From: Micromonospora okii
GTDB lineage: Bacteria > Actinomycetota > Actinomycetes > Mycobacteriales > Micromonosporaceae
DNA: 64,000 nucleotides
Direction of reading: 5' to 3'
Assembly (NCBI RefSeq): GCF_020884795.1
Contig: NZ_BBZF01000015.1
Span: 62,001-126,000 of the forward strand
Each line of letters begins with the position of its first letter. The first letter of the stretch is position 1. Below the pieces are notes generated by a model that was given only the letters and a program-made list of their open reading frames with translations, was not told the DNA's origin and did not search any database. Both the position numbers and the translations under genes were made by a program. Shown piece after piece: positions 44,440-55,242 of this stretch.

Positions 44440-45438
44440 ATGGCGAGCAGAGTCGAGCGCACAGCGGGCGGCGCGATCGTGGCGCCGCAGATGAACGCGG
44501 TCGTCCTTGACCGGTTCGGCGGAGTCGACGAGTTCTCGGCGCGCCGGATACCGCTCCCGCAGGTCGGCGACGACGACGTCCTCGTCCGGGTGGAGTACGC
44601 AGGCGTCGGGTCCTGGGACGCGGGCGAGCGGGAAGGGGGATACGACGGCGTCTTCGGTGTCGCGTCGACCTTCCCCTATGTCCTCGGCTGGGACGCGGCG
44701 GGCACGGTGGCCGCGGTCGGACGCAACGTCACGCGGTTCGACGTGGGCGAGCGGGTCTACGCCGCGACGATGCCGGTGCCGCGTGGCGGCTTCTACGCCG
44801 AGTACGGCGTCGTCGAGGCGGAGTTCGTGGCTCGCGTTCCCGACCGGCTGCCGACCGAACAGGCCGGCGCGATGGCGTGGGATGCCCTGACCGCACTGAG
44901 CGGCCTCGACCTGCTCGGCCTGCGGCCGGGCGAGACGCTCATGGTCTTCGGGGCCAGTGGGGGCATCGGCCACATGGCCGTGCAACTGGCGCGGCACAGC
45001 GGCATCCGGGTGTTGGCCGTGGCCTCCGGTGACGACGGTGTCGCCCTGACCCGGCGGCTGGGCGCCGACGACGCCGTCGACGGCCGCCGAGACGACGTGT
45101 TGGCCGCGGCGTTCGAGTTCGCACCGGGCGGGCTCGATGCGGCTCTGGTCACCGTCGGAGGCGAGATTGCCGAACGATCCCTTCGCGCGATCAAGAAGTC
45201 GGGACGGATCGCCTGGCCGAACGGTGTCCTGCCCGCGCCGGCGGCGTCGCCGGGCGCGACGGTGTCCCACTACGACGGGGATCGGAGCCGCGCCACCACC
45301 GATCGGCTGAACGCGATCATCGAGGCGAGCTCCTTCGAGGTCCACGTCGCCCGGACCTTCCCGTTGGCGCGAGTCGGGGATGCGCATCGCGCCCTGAATG
45401 ATCACTACGTCGGGAAGCTGGCCCTCAAGGTCGGATAG
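44440..45438 (+). CDS. NADP-dependent alcohol dehydrogenase/quinone oxidoreductase (MDR family)
   Basis: 332 residues from ATG 44440, chosen for GAGGGGGG 4 nt upstream; earlier ATG codons lie in the operator. The GroES-like N-domain contains VRVEYAGVGSWDAGEREGGY and PYVLGWDAAGTVAAVG. The nucleotide fold contains LMVFGASGGIGHMAVQLARH. Catalytic-zinc ligands (Cys-His-Cys) are absent, so it belongs with quinone-reductase-like MDR enzymes. It is divergent from marR with two operators between, pointing to an inducible response to electrophiles, quinones or aldehydes. Confidence 0.87.
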   Translation: MASRVERTAGGAIVAPQMNAVVLDRFGGVDEFSARRIPLPQVGDDDVLVRVEYAGVGSWDAGEREGGYDGVFGVASTFPYVLGWDAAGTVAAVGRNVTRFDVGERVYAATMPVPRGGFYAEYGVVEAEFVARVPDRLPTEQAGAMAWDALTALSGLDLLGLRPGETLMVFGASGGIGHMAVQLARHSGIRVLAVASGDDGVALTRRLGADDAVDGRRDDVLAAAFEFAPGGLDAALVTVGGEIAERSLRAIKKSGRIAWPNGVLPAPAASPGATVSHYDGDRSRATTDRLNAIIEASSFEVHVARTFPLARVGDAHRALNDHYVGKLALKVG

Positions 45439-45470
45439 GACGCGACAGGCGGCCCGAGGCTCGCTGACCG

Positions 45471-45515
45471 ACGCGGCCCGGAAGCCCCTGGACGCGAGGG
45501 ACTTCCGGGCCGCGT
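45471..45515. terminator. Bidirectional hairpin between the oxidoreductase and argG
   Basis: An 18-position stem (ACGCGGCCCGGAAG, one C-A mismatch, CCC, with matching right arm) and a 9-nt loop lie between two convergent genes. Confidence 0.8.
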
Positions 45516-45538
45516 GACGTTCACGTCCGGGGCGGCGC

Positions 45539-47026
<1,488 letters not shown>

Positions 47027-47072
47027 ACGTAGGCGGCGAGAGGCTCAGTGCCCGCACCACGGACCAAGCGCT

Positions 47073-47498
47073 CTAGTAGTAGTTCTCGATCGGCTCGCGC
47101 GCCTCGTCGAACAGCGCCGGCCCCTCGTACCGGACCGGGGGCGGCGGCGGGGCGGCCGGCCTGACCTCCTCGAACTGCTCGCTGGACAGGGCGTACACCA
47201 CCCGGCCGAGGCCGGACTGGTCGATCGCGGTCGCGCACATCGGGCAGGGCTGGCAGCTCGTGAACATGGTGGTGCCGGCGGCCACGTCGGGGGCGAGTTC
47301 CCGAGCGGCCCAGCGGGCCAACTTCAGTTCCGGATGGGCGGTGATGTCCGAGTCGGAGACCACGGTGTTGTGGTCCTCGATCAGGACGGTGCCGTCCGCG
47401 CCGACCAGCAACGAGCCGAAGGGCCGCTCGCCGGACGCTCCGGCCCGGCTGGCGATTGCCACCGCGCGGCGGAGAAACTTCTCGTCGTCGGGGGTCAT
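47073..47498 (-). CDS. Nucleoside/guanine deaminase family protein (CDA fold)
   Basis: 141 residues, ATG with a strong SD (GGAAGGAGG). The cytidine-deaminase-like zinc site is present: TAHPELKLARW (His55, catalytic Glu57) and TSCQPCPMCATAI (Cys85, Cys88). The usual HAE is HPE here. It would deaminate a nucleobase or nucleoside such as guanine or cytosine; the substrate is uncertain. The C-terminal tail PPPPPVRYEGPALFDEAREP is Pro-rich. It is upstream of argG on the same strand, with 82 bp between, but argG has its own promoter. Confidence 0.87.
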   Translation of the reverse strand: MTPDDEKFLRRAVAIASRAGASGERPFGSLLVGADGTVLIEDHNTVVSDSDITAHPELKLARWAARELAPDVAAGTTMFTSCQPCPMCATAIDQSGLGRVVYALSSEQFEEVRPAAPPPPPVRYEGPALFDEAREPIENYY

Positions 47499-47616
47499 CG
47501 GTCCTCCTTCCCTACGAGGTCGCGCAGGGCCGCGCAACCAGCGCTTCCTGCTGTTCATCATGTCGAGTCCGGCCCGTTGCCGCACCGTTCTCCGGTGACG
47601 CGTCGCGAGCATCGGG

Positions 47617-48447
47617 TCAGCGTTCGGAGACGGGGCCCTGGGCCGGGTCGTCGCGGCCCAACTCCCAGCAGGCCACGGCGGTGGCGGCGGCGACGTTGAG
47701 CGAGTCCACGCCACGGCGCATCGGGATCACCACCCGCACGTCGCTGGCGTCCATCGCCACCCGGGTCAGGCCGGGACCCTCGGCCCCCATGAGCAGGGCC
47801 GCGCGGGCCCGCTGCCCGGCCGCCAGGCTCTGGATCGGCACCGCGTCCGGCGCCGGGGTCAGCGCCAGCACCGTGAAGCCGGCCGCGCGAACCTCGCCGA
47901 GCGCGTCCGGCCAGGGCTCCAGCTTCGCGTACGGGATGGCGAAGACCTCGCCCATGCTGACCCGGACGCTGCGCCGGTAGAGCGGGTCCGCGCAGGTCGG
48001 CGAGAGCAGCACGGCGTCCACGCCGAGCGCGGCCACCGCCCGGAAGATGGCTCCCAGGTTCGTGTGGTTGTTCACGTCCTCCAGGATCACCACCCGCCGG
48101 GCGGCGGCGAGCACCTCGGCGGCGGTGGGCAGCGGCTTGCGCCGGAACGAGGCGAGCACGCCCCGGTGGACGTGGAAGCCGGTGGCCCGCTCCAGCACGT
48201 CGGGGGTGGCCGCGTACACGGGGGCGTCGCCGGTGTCGAGGTCGGCGAGCTGGTTGACCCGCTTGGCGTCGACCAGGAACGACCGGGCCGGGTAGCCGGC
48301 CCGCAGCGCCCGGCGCAGCACCAGCTCCCCCTCGGCGATGAACAGGCCGTGCGGCGGCTCCCACCGGGTGCGCAGCTCCACGTCGGTGAGGGCGCGGTAG
48401 TCGGCGATCCGGTCGTCGTCGGGGTCGGTGATCTGCTGGACGGGCAC
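47617..48447 (-). CDS. TrmH/SpoU-family RNA 2'-O-methyltransferase
   Basis: 276 residues, GTG start. The N-terminal substrate-binding domain has GLFIAEGELVLRRALRAG. The SPOUT knot contains RRVVILEDVNNHTNLGAIFR (motif 1, with Asn-Arg), ALLMGAEGPGL (motif 2) and RRGVDSLNVAAATAVACWEL (motif 3, where SLN is typical). It would methylate the ribose 2'-OH of rRNA or tRNA using SAM. It begins 24 bp after the response-regulator stop on the same strand, so it may be co-transcribed with that system. Confidence 0.9.
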   Translation of the reverse strand: MPVQQITDPDDDRIADYRALTDVELRTRWEPPHGLFIAEGELVLRRALRAGYPARSFLVDAKRVNQLADLDTGDAPVYAATPDVLERATGFHVHRGVLASFRRKPLPTAAEVLAAARRVVILEDVNNHTNLGAIFRAVAALGVDAVLLSPTCADPLYRRSVRVSMGEVFAIPYAKLEPWPDALGEVRAAGFTVLALTPAPDAVPIQSLAAGQRARAALLMGAEGPGLTRVAMDASDVRVVIPMRRGVDSLNVAAATAVACWELGRDDPAQGPVSER

Positions 48448-48471
48448 CCGGCGATTCTGCCGGACGGCGTC

Positions 48472-49119
48472 TCAGGCGGTGAGGCCGGCGTCGCGGGCCA
48501 GGAGCGCGGCCTGCACCCGGTCGGAGACGCCGAGCTTGGCGAAGACCGTGGAGAGCTGGTTGCGTACCGTCTTCTCGCTGAGCCCGAACCGGCGGGCGAT
48601 GCGGGCGTTGGTCTCGCCGGTCGCCAGGTGCCGCAGGATGTCCCGCTCGCGCGGGGTCAGCAGGTTGAACGGGGCCGGCAGCTCGGCCGGCTGGCGTTGC
48701 AGGCTGGTCAGCAGTTGCGGGCCGACCCGGGGGCCGAGGACGAGGCCGCCGCCGGCCACCGTGCGCAGGGCGTCGACGATCACGTCCGGGTCGGTGTCCT
48801 TCAGCACGTAGCCCCGGGCGCCGGTGCGCAGCGACCGGTTCACCACGTCCTCGTCGTCGGCCATCGTCAGCATGAGCACCCGGATCTCGGGGCGGGCCCG
48901 GAGGATGCGGCCGGTCGCCTCCACCCCGTCGCCGTCGGGCAGCGCCACGTCCATCGCGACGACGCCCACCGCCTCGGTGACCGCGAGGCTGACCGCCTCG
49001 GCGCAGGTCGCCGCCTCGACGATGGCCTCGACCCAGCTCTCGCCCTCGAGCATCATCCGCAGACCACGCCGGACCACCGGATGGTCGTCCACGATCAGCA
49101 CCCGGGTCCGCTCGGACAT
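48472..49119 (-). CDS. NarL/LuxR-family response regulator
   Basis: 215 residues from ATG 49119. The receiver has RVLIVDDHPVVRRGLRMML (acidic pair and Asp), VVAMDVALPDGDG (phospho-acceptor Asp) and GARGYVLKD (Lys). The C-terminal LuxR HTH is LLTPRERDILRHLATGETNARI. An in-frame ATG at 49170 starts just after the kinase stop and would add 17 unconserved residues. It pairs with the histidine kinase immediately upstream. Confidence 0.9.
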   Translation of the reverse strand: MSERTRVLIVDDHPVVRRGLRMMLEGESWVEAIVEAATCAEAVSLAVTEAVGVVAMDVALPDGDGVEATGRILRARPEIRVLMLTMADDEDVVNRSLRTGARGYVLKDTDPDVIVDALRTVAGGGLVLGPRVGPQLLTSLQRQPAELPAPFNLLTPRERDILRHLATGETNARIARRFGLSEKTVRNQLSTVFAKLGVSDRVQAALLARDAGLTA

Positions 49120-49174
49120 CGCCGTCGCCTCGCTCCCTGCCCCGTCATCCCATGTCCGGTACGCCGTCATCCTC

Positions 49175-51193
49175 TCAGCCGTCCCCGCCGCCCTCGCCGG
49201 CACCGTCCACACCGGAATCGGCGGGCTCGGGCACGGGTTGGAACGGCAGCCGCACCCGGATCAGGGTGCCGCGCGGCTCCCGGCCGACGATCTCGCACTC
49301 GCCGCCCAGCTCGGCGGCGCGTTCCCGCATCGAGTCCAGCCCCACCCCGCCCGGCCGGGGGCCGCCGAAGCCGACGCCGTCGTCGCGGACCTCGATCACC
49401 ACCGCCCGGCCCCGCCGCACCACCACCTCGCAGGAGTGGGCCTGGGCGTGGCGGACCACGTTGGCCAGGGCCTCCCCCACGATCCGGTAGGCCGCCACCT
49501 CGACGGCGGCCGGCAGCCGGGGCAGCGGGTCCTCCAGCAGCAGCCGCACGGACAGGTTCGGCCCGTCGAAGCGCTGACACTCGGCCCGCAGCGCCGACTC
49601 CAGCCCCCGGTCCAGGGCGGGCGGGCGGAGCTGGTCGACGAGTTGGCGCACCTCGGCGGTGCTGGTGCGCAGGTCGTCGGCGAGCCCGTCGAGGATCTGG
49701 GTCAACCGCGCCTGCTCGGCGGTGGCGAGCTTGCGGGCCGCGCGCACCTGCATGGACATGCCGGCGAACGCCGGGCCCAGCCCGTCGTGCAGGTCGCGGC
49801 GCAGGCGTCGCCGCTCCTCCTCGCGCGCCATGACCAGGCGCTCGCGGGACTCCCGCAGGTCGCGGATGAGCCGGGCGGACGCCGCCGCCACCGAGGCGTG
49901 CAGCGCGACGTCGCTGAGCAGCCGGCGCTCGACCGGGGTGAACCGGGCCCCCGGGGCGCGGTGGGCCACCACGAGCCGCCCCACCCGCTCGCCGTGGGTG
50001 ACCATGTCGAACCGCTCGACCGAGGTGGTGGCGCTGCCGTGCTCGGCGTGCACCTGCCCCGGTCGGCCGGCGTCGTCGCCCCCCAGCTCCACCGCCACGT
50101 AGGGCACCTTCAGCGAGCGGGCGATCGTGCCGGTGAGCAGCGGCAGGACCGCCTGCGGCTCCACCGTGCGCTCCAGCAGGTCGCCGAGGCGGGCCAGGAC
50201 GGCGTACGGCTCGTCGCGCTCGCCGTAGAGCAGCCGGTTCACCCCGCGCTGCACCCGGTGGCGCAGCGGTTCGAAGGTCACCGCGATCAGGCCGGTCGCC
50301 GCCAGGGAGGAGTTCGACGTGTTGCCGCGCAGCACGAGGTCGCGCAGCAGGGCCACGGTGGCCACGAAGGCGGTGATCACCAGCAGGCTCATCACGAGCC
50401 ACACCAGCGTGCGGTTGATCACCTGCTCCAGCCCGTACAGCCGGTACCGGAGCACGGCCAGGGTCATCGCCCCCGGAACGGCGATCACCATCAGCACCCA
50501 CGCGCCGGAGAGGTTGAGCCAGTCCAGCAGGAAGCCGAGCAGGAAGAGCGCGCCGGCCGCCAGCAGGCAGGCGAGCTGCTGGCGGGCCTCGCCGGTGGCC
50601 CGCCGCCAGCGCCTCGCCAGCGCCACCAGCACGCCGACGACCAGCAGCGCCTCGACGGCGATGGTCACCAGGGCGACGCGGACGAGCAGTTGCGCCGTCG
50701 GGTCCGCGGCCGGCGCGGCGGACAGGAGCAGCCCCGTGGGGTCGCTGGTGGCGGCCACCGCGAGGGCGACGGCCGCCACCAGCGTGGTGACGACGAGCCC
50801 GACGGCGACGGGAAGCCACCGTCGCCCGGGCAGCCGGCCGTCCGGAAAGACCAGCAGGGCGAGGAAGACCAGGCCGTACGGCGGCCACCAGAGCCACTGG
50901 CTCAGCCACGCCACCGGCGTGAGGTGCGGCCAGCTCAGCGCCACGGCCGCCACGGCGGAGACGAGGCCGGCCGCCACCATCAGCCGCCCGACGAGGTGCC
51001 CGGGCACCCCGGCCAGCACCAGCCCGCCGAGCGCGCCGAACGAGACCGCCACGGCCCCGGTCAGGGCCAGCAGCCCGACCGACGCCGTGTCCTGGTGACG
51101 CCACTGCCCGACCAGGACGAGCGCGGCGGTGACCAGCCCCACGCCGGCCAGGGCACGGCGGGGGCTGGTCAGTGCTCCGATGATCGACGGCAA
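49175..51193 (-). CDS. Membrane histidine kinase (HisKA_3 type)
   Basis: 672 residues from TTG 51193; the start is set by GGAGG with a 6-nt spacer (GGAGGGCATTC-TTG). About ten membrane helices occupy residues 15-320. A GAF-like cytoplasmic segment follows (VLARLGDLLERTVEPQAVLP, PYVAVELGG). HisKA_3 with the phosphorylatable His is EEERRRLRRDLHDGLGPA, and the HATPase has GEALANVVRHAQA and GVGLDSMRERAAELGG. It signals to the LuxR-type regulator 55 bp downstream. The sensed signal is unknown; the membrane domain could bind a lipophilic ligand. The preceding 152-residue protein may belong to the unit. Confidence 0.9.
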   Translation of the reverse strand: MPSIIGALTSPRRALAGVGLVTAALVLVGQWRHQDTASVGLLALTGAVAVSFGALGGLVLAGVPGHLVGRLMVAAGLVSAVAAVALSWPHLTPVAWLSQWLWWPPYGLVFLALLVFPDGRLPGRRWLPVAVGLVVTTLVAAVALAVAATSDPTGLLLSAAPAADPTAQLLVRVALVTIAVEALLVVGVLVALARRWRRATGEARQQLACLLAAGALFLLGFLLDWLNLSGAWVLMVIAVPGAMTLAVLRYRLYGLEQVINRTLVWLVMSLLVITAFVATVALLRDLVLRGNTSNSSLAATGLIAVTFEPLRHRVQRGVNRLLYGERDEPYAVLARLGDLLERTVEPQAVLPLLTGTIARSLKVPYVAVELGGDDAGRPGQVHAEHGSATTSVERFDMVTHGERVGRLVVAHRAPGARFTPVERRLLSDVALHASVAAASARLIRDLRESRERLVMAREEERRRLRRDLHDGLGPAFAGMSMQVRAARKLATAEQARLTQILDGLADDLRTSTAEVRQLVDQLRPPALDRGLESALRAECQRFDGPNLSVRLLLEDPLPRLPAAVEVAAYRIVGEALANVVRHAQAHSCEVVVRRGRAVVIEVRDDGVGFGGPRPGGVGLDSMRERAAELGGECEIVGREPRGTLIRVRLPFQPVPEPADSGVDGAGEGGGDG

Positions 51194-51243
51194 GAATGCC
51201 CTCCGGGCGGTCGGGGGTGAGCGGGGAGGCCCGAGCCGGGGGG

Positions 51244-51702
51244 TTACGCCCAGCCGGCGGCGTGCATGGCGTTGTGCATCCAGTTGCCGGTGTCGTGCTC
51301 GAGGTGGTCCGGCAGGGCGTTGAAGTCGTCCGACAGGCCCGGGCCGTTGAGGGCCGGCAACTGGCTGAGGGCCTGGTTGAGGGAGATCCGGTAACGGGTG
51401 AGGACGTCCGGGTGGTCGCTGACGTACCGCGCCAGGTGGCTCACGACCACCTGCAAGCGCTGGCGGACGGCGGCGGGGTCGGCCGCGTCGTTGCCGGTGT
51501 GGAGGCCCTCCAGCCGCCACTCGGCGGAGAAGACCGGGTGCAGCCGCCGGCCGGCGGCGTCGAAGAACTCGATGGCGCCGCCGAGCTTCTCGCCGTGGTC
51601 GACGGCCGAGAGCAGTTCGGTGAAGTTCTGGTAGACGTGACAGAAGGTGTCGTTCGCGGCGATCAGCAGGATCCGCCGATCGTCGCCCGCGCTCAGGGAC
51701 AT
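51244..51702 (-). CDS. Conserved hypothetical protein upstream of a histidine kinase
   Basis: 152 residues, ATG with GAGGAG 6 nt upstream. It is soluble, with no signal. The sequence RILLIAANDTFCHVYQNFTE and EKLGGAIEFFDAAGRRLHPV suggests an alpha/beta core followed by helices (RQRLQVVVSHLARYVSDHPD). I do not recognise the family. It is 50 bp upstream of the kinase on the same strand, so a sensor-accessory role is possible but unproven. Confidence 0.65.
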   Translation of the reverse strand: MSLSAGDDRRILLIAANDTFCHVYQNFTELLSAVDHGEKLGGAIEFFDAAGRRLHPVFSAEWRLEGLHTGNDAADPAAVRQRLQVVVSHLARYVSDHPDVLTRYRISLNQALSQLPALNGPGLSDDFNALPDHLEHDTGNWMHNAMHAAGWA

Positions 51703-51915
51703 GGGTGCTCCTCGGGTGACGGTGCCAGGTGGTGGTGGCCGGTTTGCCGACCGGCCCGCCGCAGCGTAGGGGACGGGCGTGCGCCGTGGCACCGTCGTGG
51801 GGACGGCGGCCATCGGCGAACGTCCCGCCCATCGTCGTCCGAGCGATGTCCCGCGCGCCCGGGTCGGATGTCCCGGGGCGGGAAACGGAAGGGCGGAAGG
51901 AGCGTGCCGCGCGGC

Positions 51916-54120
51916 TCAGCCGCGGGCGCGGTCGAGCCAGCGCTGGACGTTCGGCGGGAGGCTCCGCTCCTGCTGCCGCCGGGGCCGCTCGGGGGTGGGG
52001 CTCGGCTCCGGGGCCGGGCGGCGCACCTCGCCGGCCAGCTCGCGGCTCGGCGCGGTGAAGTCGCGCACCGGCTCGCCGTCCACGGCGGCGCGGATCGTGC
52101 GGGCGACCGCCTCGATCACCCTGGCCTGCACGGCCGAGCCGACCGAGTCGCCGGGGTCGTCCGGGTTGGCGGCGATGCCGGCGACGGCGACCTGCGGGGT
52201 GTAGCCGACGAACGTCTCGGTGGCGTTCCGCTCCGAGCTGCCGGTCTTGCCGGCCACCGGTCGGCCGACGATCCGGTCCACGGCGGTGGCGGTGCCGCCG
52301 TCGCACTGGCCGTACGTGGTCTGCTGGCCGACCGGGCAGCGCGCCGCGTCCGTCGCCGCGCGGGCCACGTCGGCGTCGAGCACCCGGCGGCAGGACGGCT
52401 CGCCGACCGGGACCTCGTCGCCGTCCGCCGTGGTCACCGAGACCACCGGCAGCGGCGCGCAGTACGTCCCCTCGGCGGCCACGGTCGCGTACGCGTTGGC
52501 CAGGTCGAGCGGGGTGGTGGCGGACACCCCGAGGGTGAACGCCCCCCAGTTGGCGGCGGCGTCGGTGGCGAACGCGGCGTCGGCGTCCGCGCGGAAGGTG
52601 ATGCCGAGGCGCTGGGCCATCTCCACCACCTTCGCCGGGCCGACCTGCTCGGCCAGCCAGACGAAGTACGTGTTCACCGAGCGGCCGAAGCCGTCCCACA
52701 TGGTGCGGTAGCCGTCCATCCACTCCGGGTTGGCGTTGGCCGGGCACCACCGGCCGTCGCAGCTCGCCCCGCCCTCGGCGGCGTACCGGGTGGGCAGCCG
52801 GCTAGGCGCGTCGAAGCCGGTGGCCAGGGGCCGGCCGCTCTCCAGGGCGGCCAGCAGGGTGAACAGCTTGAACGTCGACCCGGCCTGGTACCCGTCGACG
52901 CCGCCCCCGCCGGTGACCAGCGGGTTCACGGTGTTGGGGCGGTTCGCCCGCCCGGCCGGGTTCGCGTCGAGGCTGTAGTGCCGGTTGACCGCCAGGGCGA
53001 GGACGCGCCCGGTGCCGGGCTGCACGGCGGCGATCGGCAGGGCGCGGGCGTCGTCGTACCCGTAGACGGCGGTGGCCTGCCGCTGCGCGGTGGCCTGGAG
53101 CTGCGGGTCGAGGGAGGTGACCACGGTGTAGCCGCCCCGGCGCAGCGCCTGCTCGCGCTCGGCGACGGTCGCGCCGAACGCCGGCTGGGTGAGCCACCAC
53201 CGGCGCAGGTAGTCGCAGAAGAAGCCCCAGTCCTCGTGGCCCTCGGCGACGGCGGTGCAGCCGTTGGGCTGGGCGGTGGGGCGCAGCGCGAGCTTCTCCG
53301 CCTTCGCCGCCTCGGCCCGCTCGGCGGTGATCGCGCCGGTGGCGGCCATCGCGTCGAGCACGTACCCGCGCCGGGTCAGCGCCGCGTCGGCGTCGCCGTC
53401 GATCGGGCTGTACGCGTCCGGGGACTGGACGAGGCCGGCGAGCAGGGCGGCCTGGGGCAGGGTCAGCTCGGCCGGGGGGATGCCGAAGTAGCGCTGGCTG
53501 GCCGCCGCGACGCCGTACGCGCCGGAGCCGAAGTACGCGATGTTCAGGTAGCGGTTGAGGATCTCGTCCTTGCCGAGCCGCTGCTCCAGCGCCGTGGCGT
53601 ACCGGATCTCCTGGAGCTTGCGCCCGACGGTCTGCTCGGTGGCCGCCGCCCGCTGCTCGGCGGTGCGGTTCGGGTCGGTCTTGAGCACGTTGCGGACGTA
53701 CTGCATGGTGAGCGTGGAGCCGCCCTGGGCGGTGCCGCCGCCGGTGACGTTGGCGACCAGGGCGCGGGCGAGGCCGCGCAGGTCGGCGCCGCCGTGGGAG
53801 TAGAACCGCCGGTCCTCGGCGGCCACGATGGCCTCGCGCATCACCGGGGCGATCTCGGCCAGCGGCACGTCGGTGCGGTTGACGTCGTGGAACGTGGTGA
53901 TCAGCGTCTTGCCGTCGTTGGCGTAGAGGTACGACCGCTGCGGGGTCGCCGGGGTGCGCAGGGCCTCGGGCAGCGCGGCGTACGACCCGAGGGCCGCCTT
54001 CGCGGCGAACCCGAGCAGCAGGTTGCCCGGCAGCGCGGCGACCGCCAGGACCAAGCCGGCGAGCACGCCCGCGAGCAGCACGGTGAACAGCCGCGACAGC
54101 GGCGAGCGGGGTGGCGGCAT
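51916..54120 (-). CDS. Class A penicillin-binding protein (transglycosylase/transpeptidase)
   Basis: 734 residues, ATG start. One N-terminal membrane helix (about 10-40) is followed by the GT51 domain with catalytic Glu in EDRRFYSHGG (102-110), GGSTLTMQYVRN and RKLQEIRYA. The transpeptidase has STFK (415-418), SVN (481-483) and KTGS (625-628). The C-terminal tail is Pro/Arg-rich (about 700-734). It polymerises and cross-links peptidoglycan on the outer face of the membrane. It stands alone. Cys pairs in the transpeptidase domain (SCDGRWC and others) are typical of actinobacterial PBPs. Confidence 0.94.
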   Translation of the reverse strand: MPPPRSPLSRLFTVLLAGVLAGLVLAVAALPGNLLLGFAAKAALGSYAALPEALRTPATPQRSYLYANDGKTLITTFHDVNRTDVPLAEIAPVMREAIVAAEDRRFYSHGGADLRGLARALVANVTGGGTAQGGSTLTMQYVRNVLKTDPNRTAEQRAAATEQTVGRKLQEIRYATALEQRLGKDEILNRYLNIAYFGSGAYGVAAASQRYFGIPPAELTLPQAALLAGLVQSPDAYSPIDGDADAALTRRGYVLDAMAATGAITAERAEAAKAEKLALRPTAQPNGCTAVAEGHEDWGFFCDYLRRWWLTQPAFGATVAEREQALRRGGYTVVTSLDPQLQATAQRQATAVYGYDDARALPIAAVQPGTGRVLALAVNRHYSLDANPAGRANRPNTVNPLVTGGGGVDGYQAGSTFKLFTLLAALESGRPLATGFDAPSRLPTRYAAEGGASCDGRWCPANANPEWMDGYRTMWDGFGRSVNTYFVWLAEQVGPAKVVEMAQRLGITFRADADAAFATDAAANWGAFTLGVSATTPLDLANAYATVAAEGTYCAPLPVVSVTTADGDEVPVGEPSCRRVLDADVARAATDAARCPVGQQTTYGQCDGGTATAVDRIVGRPVAGKTGSSERNATETFVGYTPQVAVAGIAANPDDPGDSVGSAVQARVIEAVARTIRAAVDGEPVRDFTAPSRELAGEVRRPAPEPSPTPERPRRQQERSLPPNVQRWLDRARG

Positions 54121-54244
54121 GGCGCCAAGGATCGCCGCGGAGGCCGCGATCCGGCCACCTCCGGGGGCGGGTTGTCGGGTAACTCACCGGCTCTGACCAG
54201 CCATTTCGCCCCCGGACCGCCCAGCGGGGGCCGTACCGGGCGCC

Positions 54245-55060
54245 TCAGCCGGCGGCGAGCGGGCCGCCGCCCGGCCCCGTGCCCGCGCCGCCCGGCCCCG
54301 TCGCGGTGGCGACGCTGGCGCTGGCCGCGTCCCGGGCGATCGTGGCGGGGACCAGCCGGCCGGAGCGGTACCCGATGCCGATGCCGGAGATCAGCACGAA
54401 GATCGCCCCGAAGGTCTGCAGCGACCCGATCAGCGCGCCGCCCAGGCCGAGCAGGGGCGCGGCGATCATGAGCATGGTGCCGTCGCCGATGCTGAACGTC
54501 CCCGAGCGGGCCACCGCCCAGCCGGTGAGGAGCCAGCCGGCCGTGTAGCAGGTCGCCCCGGCCAGGACGAGGGTGCGGGCCGTGGTGCCGAAGACCGGCG
54601 CCTGCGCGGCCAGCCCGGCGAAGGGCAGCATGAGCACGGTGCCGGCGATGCCGGTCAGCAGCCCGACGGCGGCCACCCGACGGCTGCGGGTGGCCGCGAG
54701 CAGGCCGGTCAGGGCCAGCAGGGCGAGCAGCCCGAGCCAGACGGCGGCGACCCAGCCGACCAGGTGGAGCTGTCCCCCGTCGGCCGGGTACGGGCCGTTG
54801 CCCAGCCCGCCGTCGCTGGTCGCGGCGAGCACCCCGTACAGCACCGCGTACGCCGGCAGGAGCCACACCGCCGCGCGGCCGAAGCGGCGCAGCGACCAGG
54901 CCCAGGTCGCGTTGGTGGCGGGCCCGGCCGGCGTCGGCTCGGCGACGAAGGGCAGCACCATGAAGCCACCCCCGGTACGCCGGGTGCCGAGCGGCCCGGC
55001 CGGGTCGTGCGCGCCGGGCACCGGGGCCCGGGAGAAGATCCTGTCCGCCGGCTCCTTCAT
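54245..55060 (-). CDS. Multi-pass membrane protein of unknown function
   Basis: 271 residues, ATG with GAGGTGAC upstream. After about 45 residues of soluble N-terminus, seven hydrophobic helices are visible (for example AVWLLPAYAVLYGVLAA, LVGWVAAVWLGLLALLALTG, IFVLISGIGIGYRSGRL). The C-terminus is Gly/Thr/Ala-rich. I do not recognise a named family. It lies downstream of the SPFH/NfeD operon but is separated by 178 bp with imperfect repeats. Confidence 0.75.
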   Translation of the reverse strand: MKEPADRIFSRAPVPGAHDPAGPLGTRRTGGGFMVLPFVAEPTPAGPATNATWAWSLRRFGRAAVWLLPAYAVLYGVLAATSDGGLGNGPYPADGGQLHLVGWVAAVWLGLLALLALTGLLAATRSRRVAAVGLLTGIAGTVLMLPFAGLAAQAPVFGTTARTLVLAGATCYTAGWLLTGWAVARSGTFSIGDGTMLMIAAPLLGLGGALIGSLQTFGAIFVLISGIGIGYRSGRLVPATIARDAASASVATATGPGGAGTGPGGGPLAAG

Positions 55061-55196
55061 GCGTCACCTCGCTGCGCTCGTCGGCGGAGCGGGACGCGCC
55101 GCGGCGCCCCGGCTCCTGGTCACCACCCGTCCTCGGGACCGATGGTGTCAGGTGCCGGAGCGCCGCATGAGGATTATTCGTATTCTGCTCCACCGA

Positions 55197-55242
55197 GCGC
55201 GCCCACGCGGTTACGTCGGGCGCGCCCGCGCGGCTACCTCAG
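55197..55242. repeat. Imperfect 23-bp tandem repeat beyond the SPFH gene
   Basis: GCGCGCCCACGCGGTTACGT and GCGCGCCCGCGCGGCTACCT head two adjacent 23-bp units, with a third, weaker unit inside the SPFH C-terminal codons. They look like local duplication of the gene's 3' end. The remainder of the 178-bp gap shows nothing. Confidence 0.55.
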
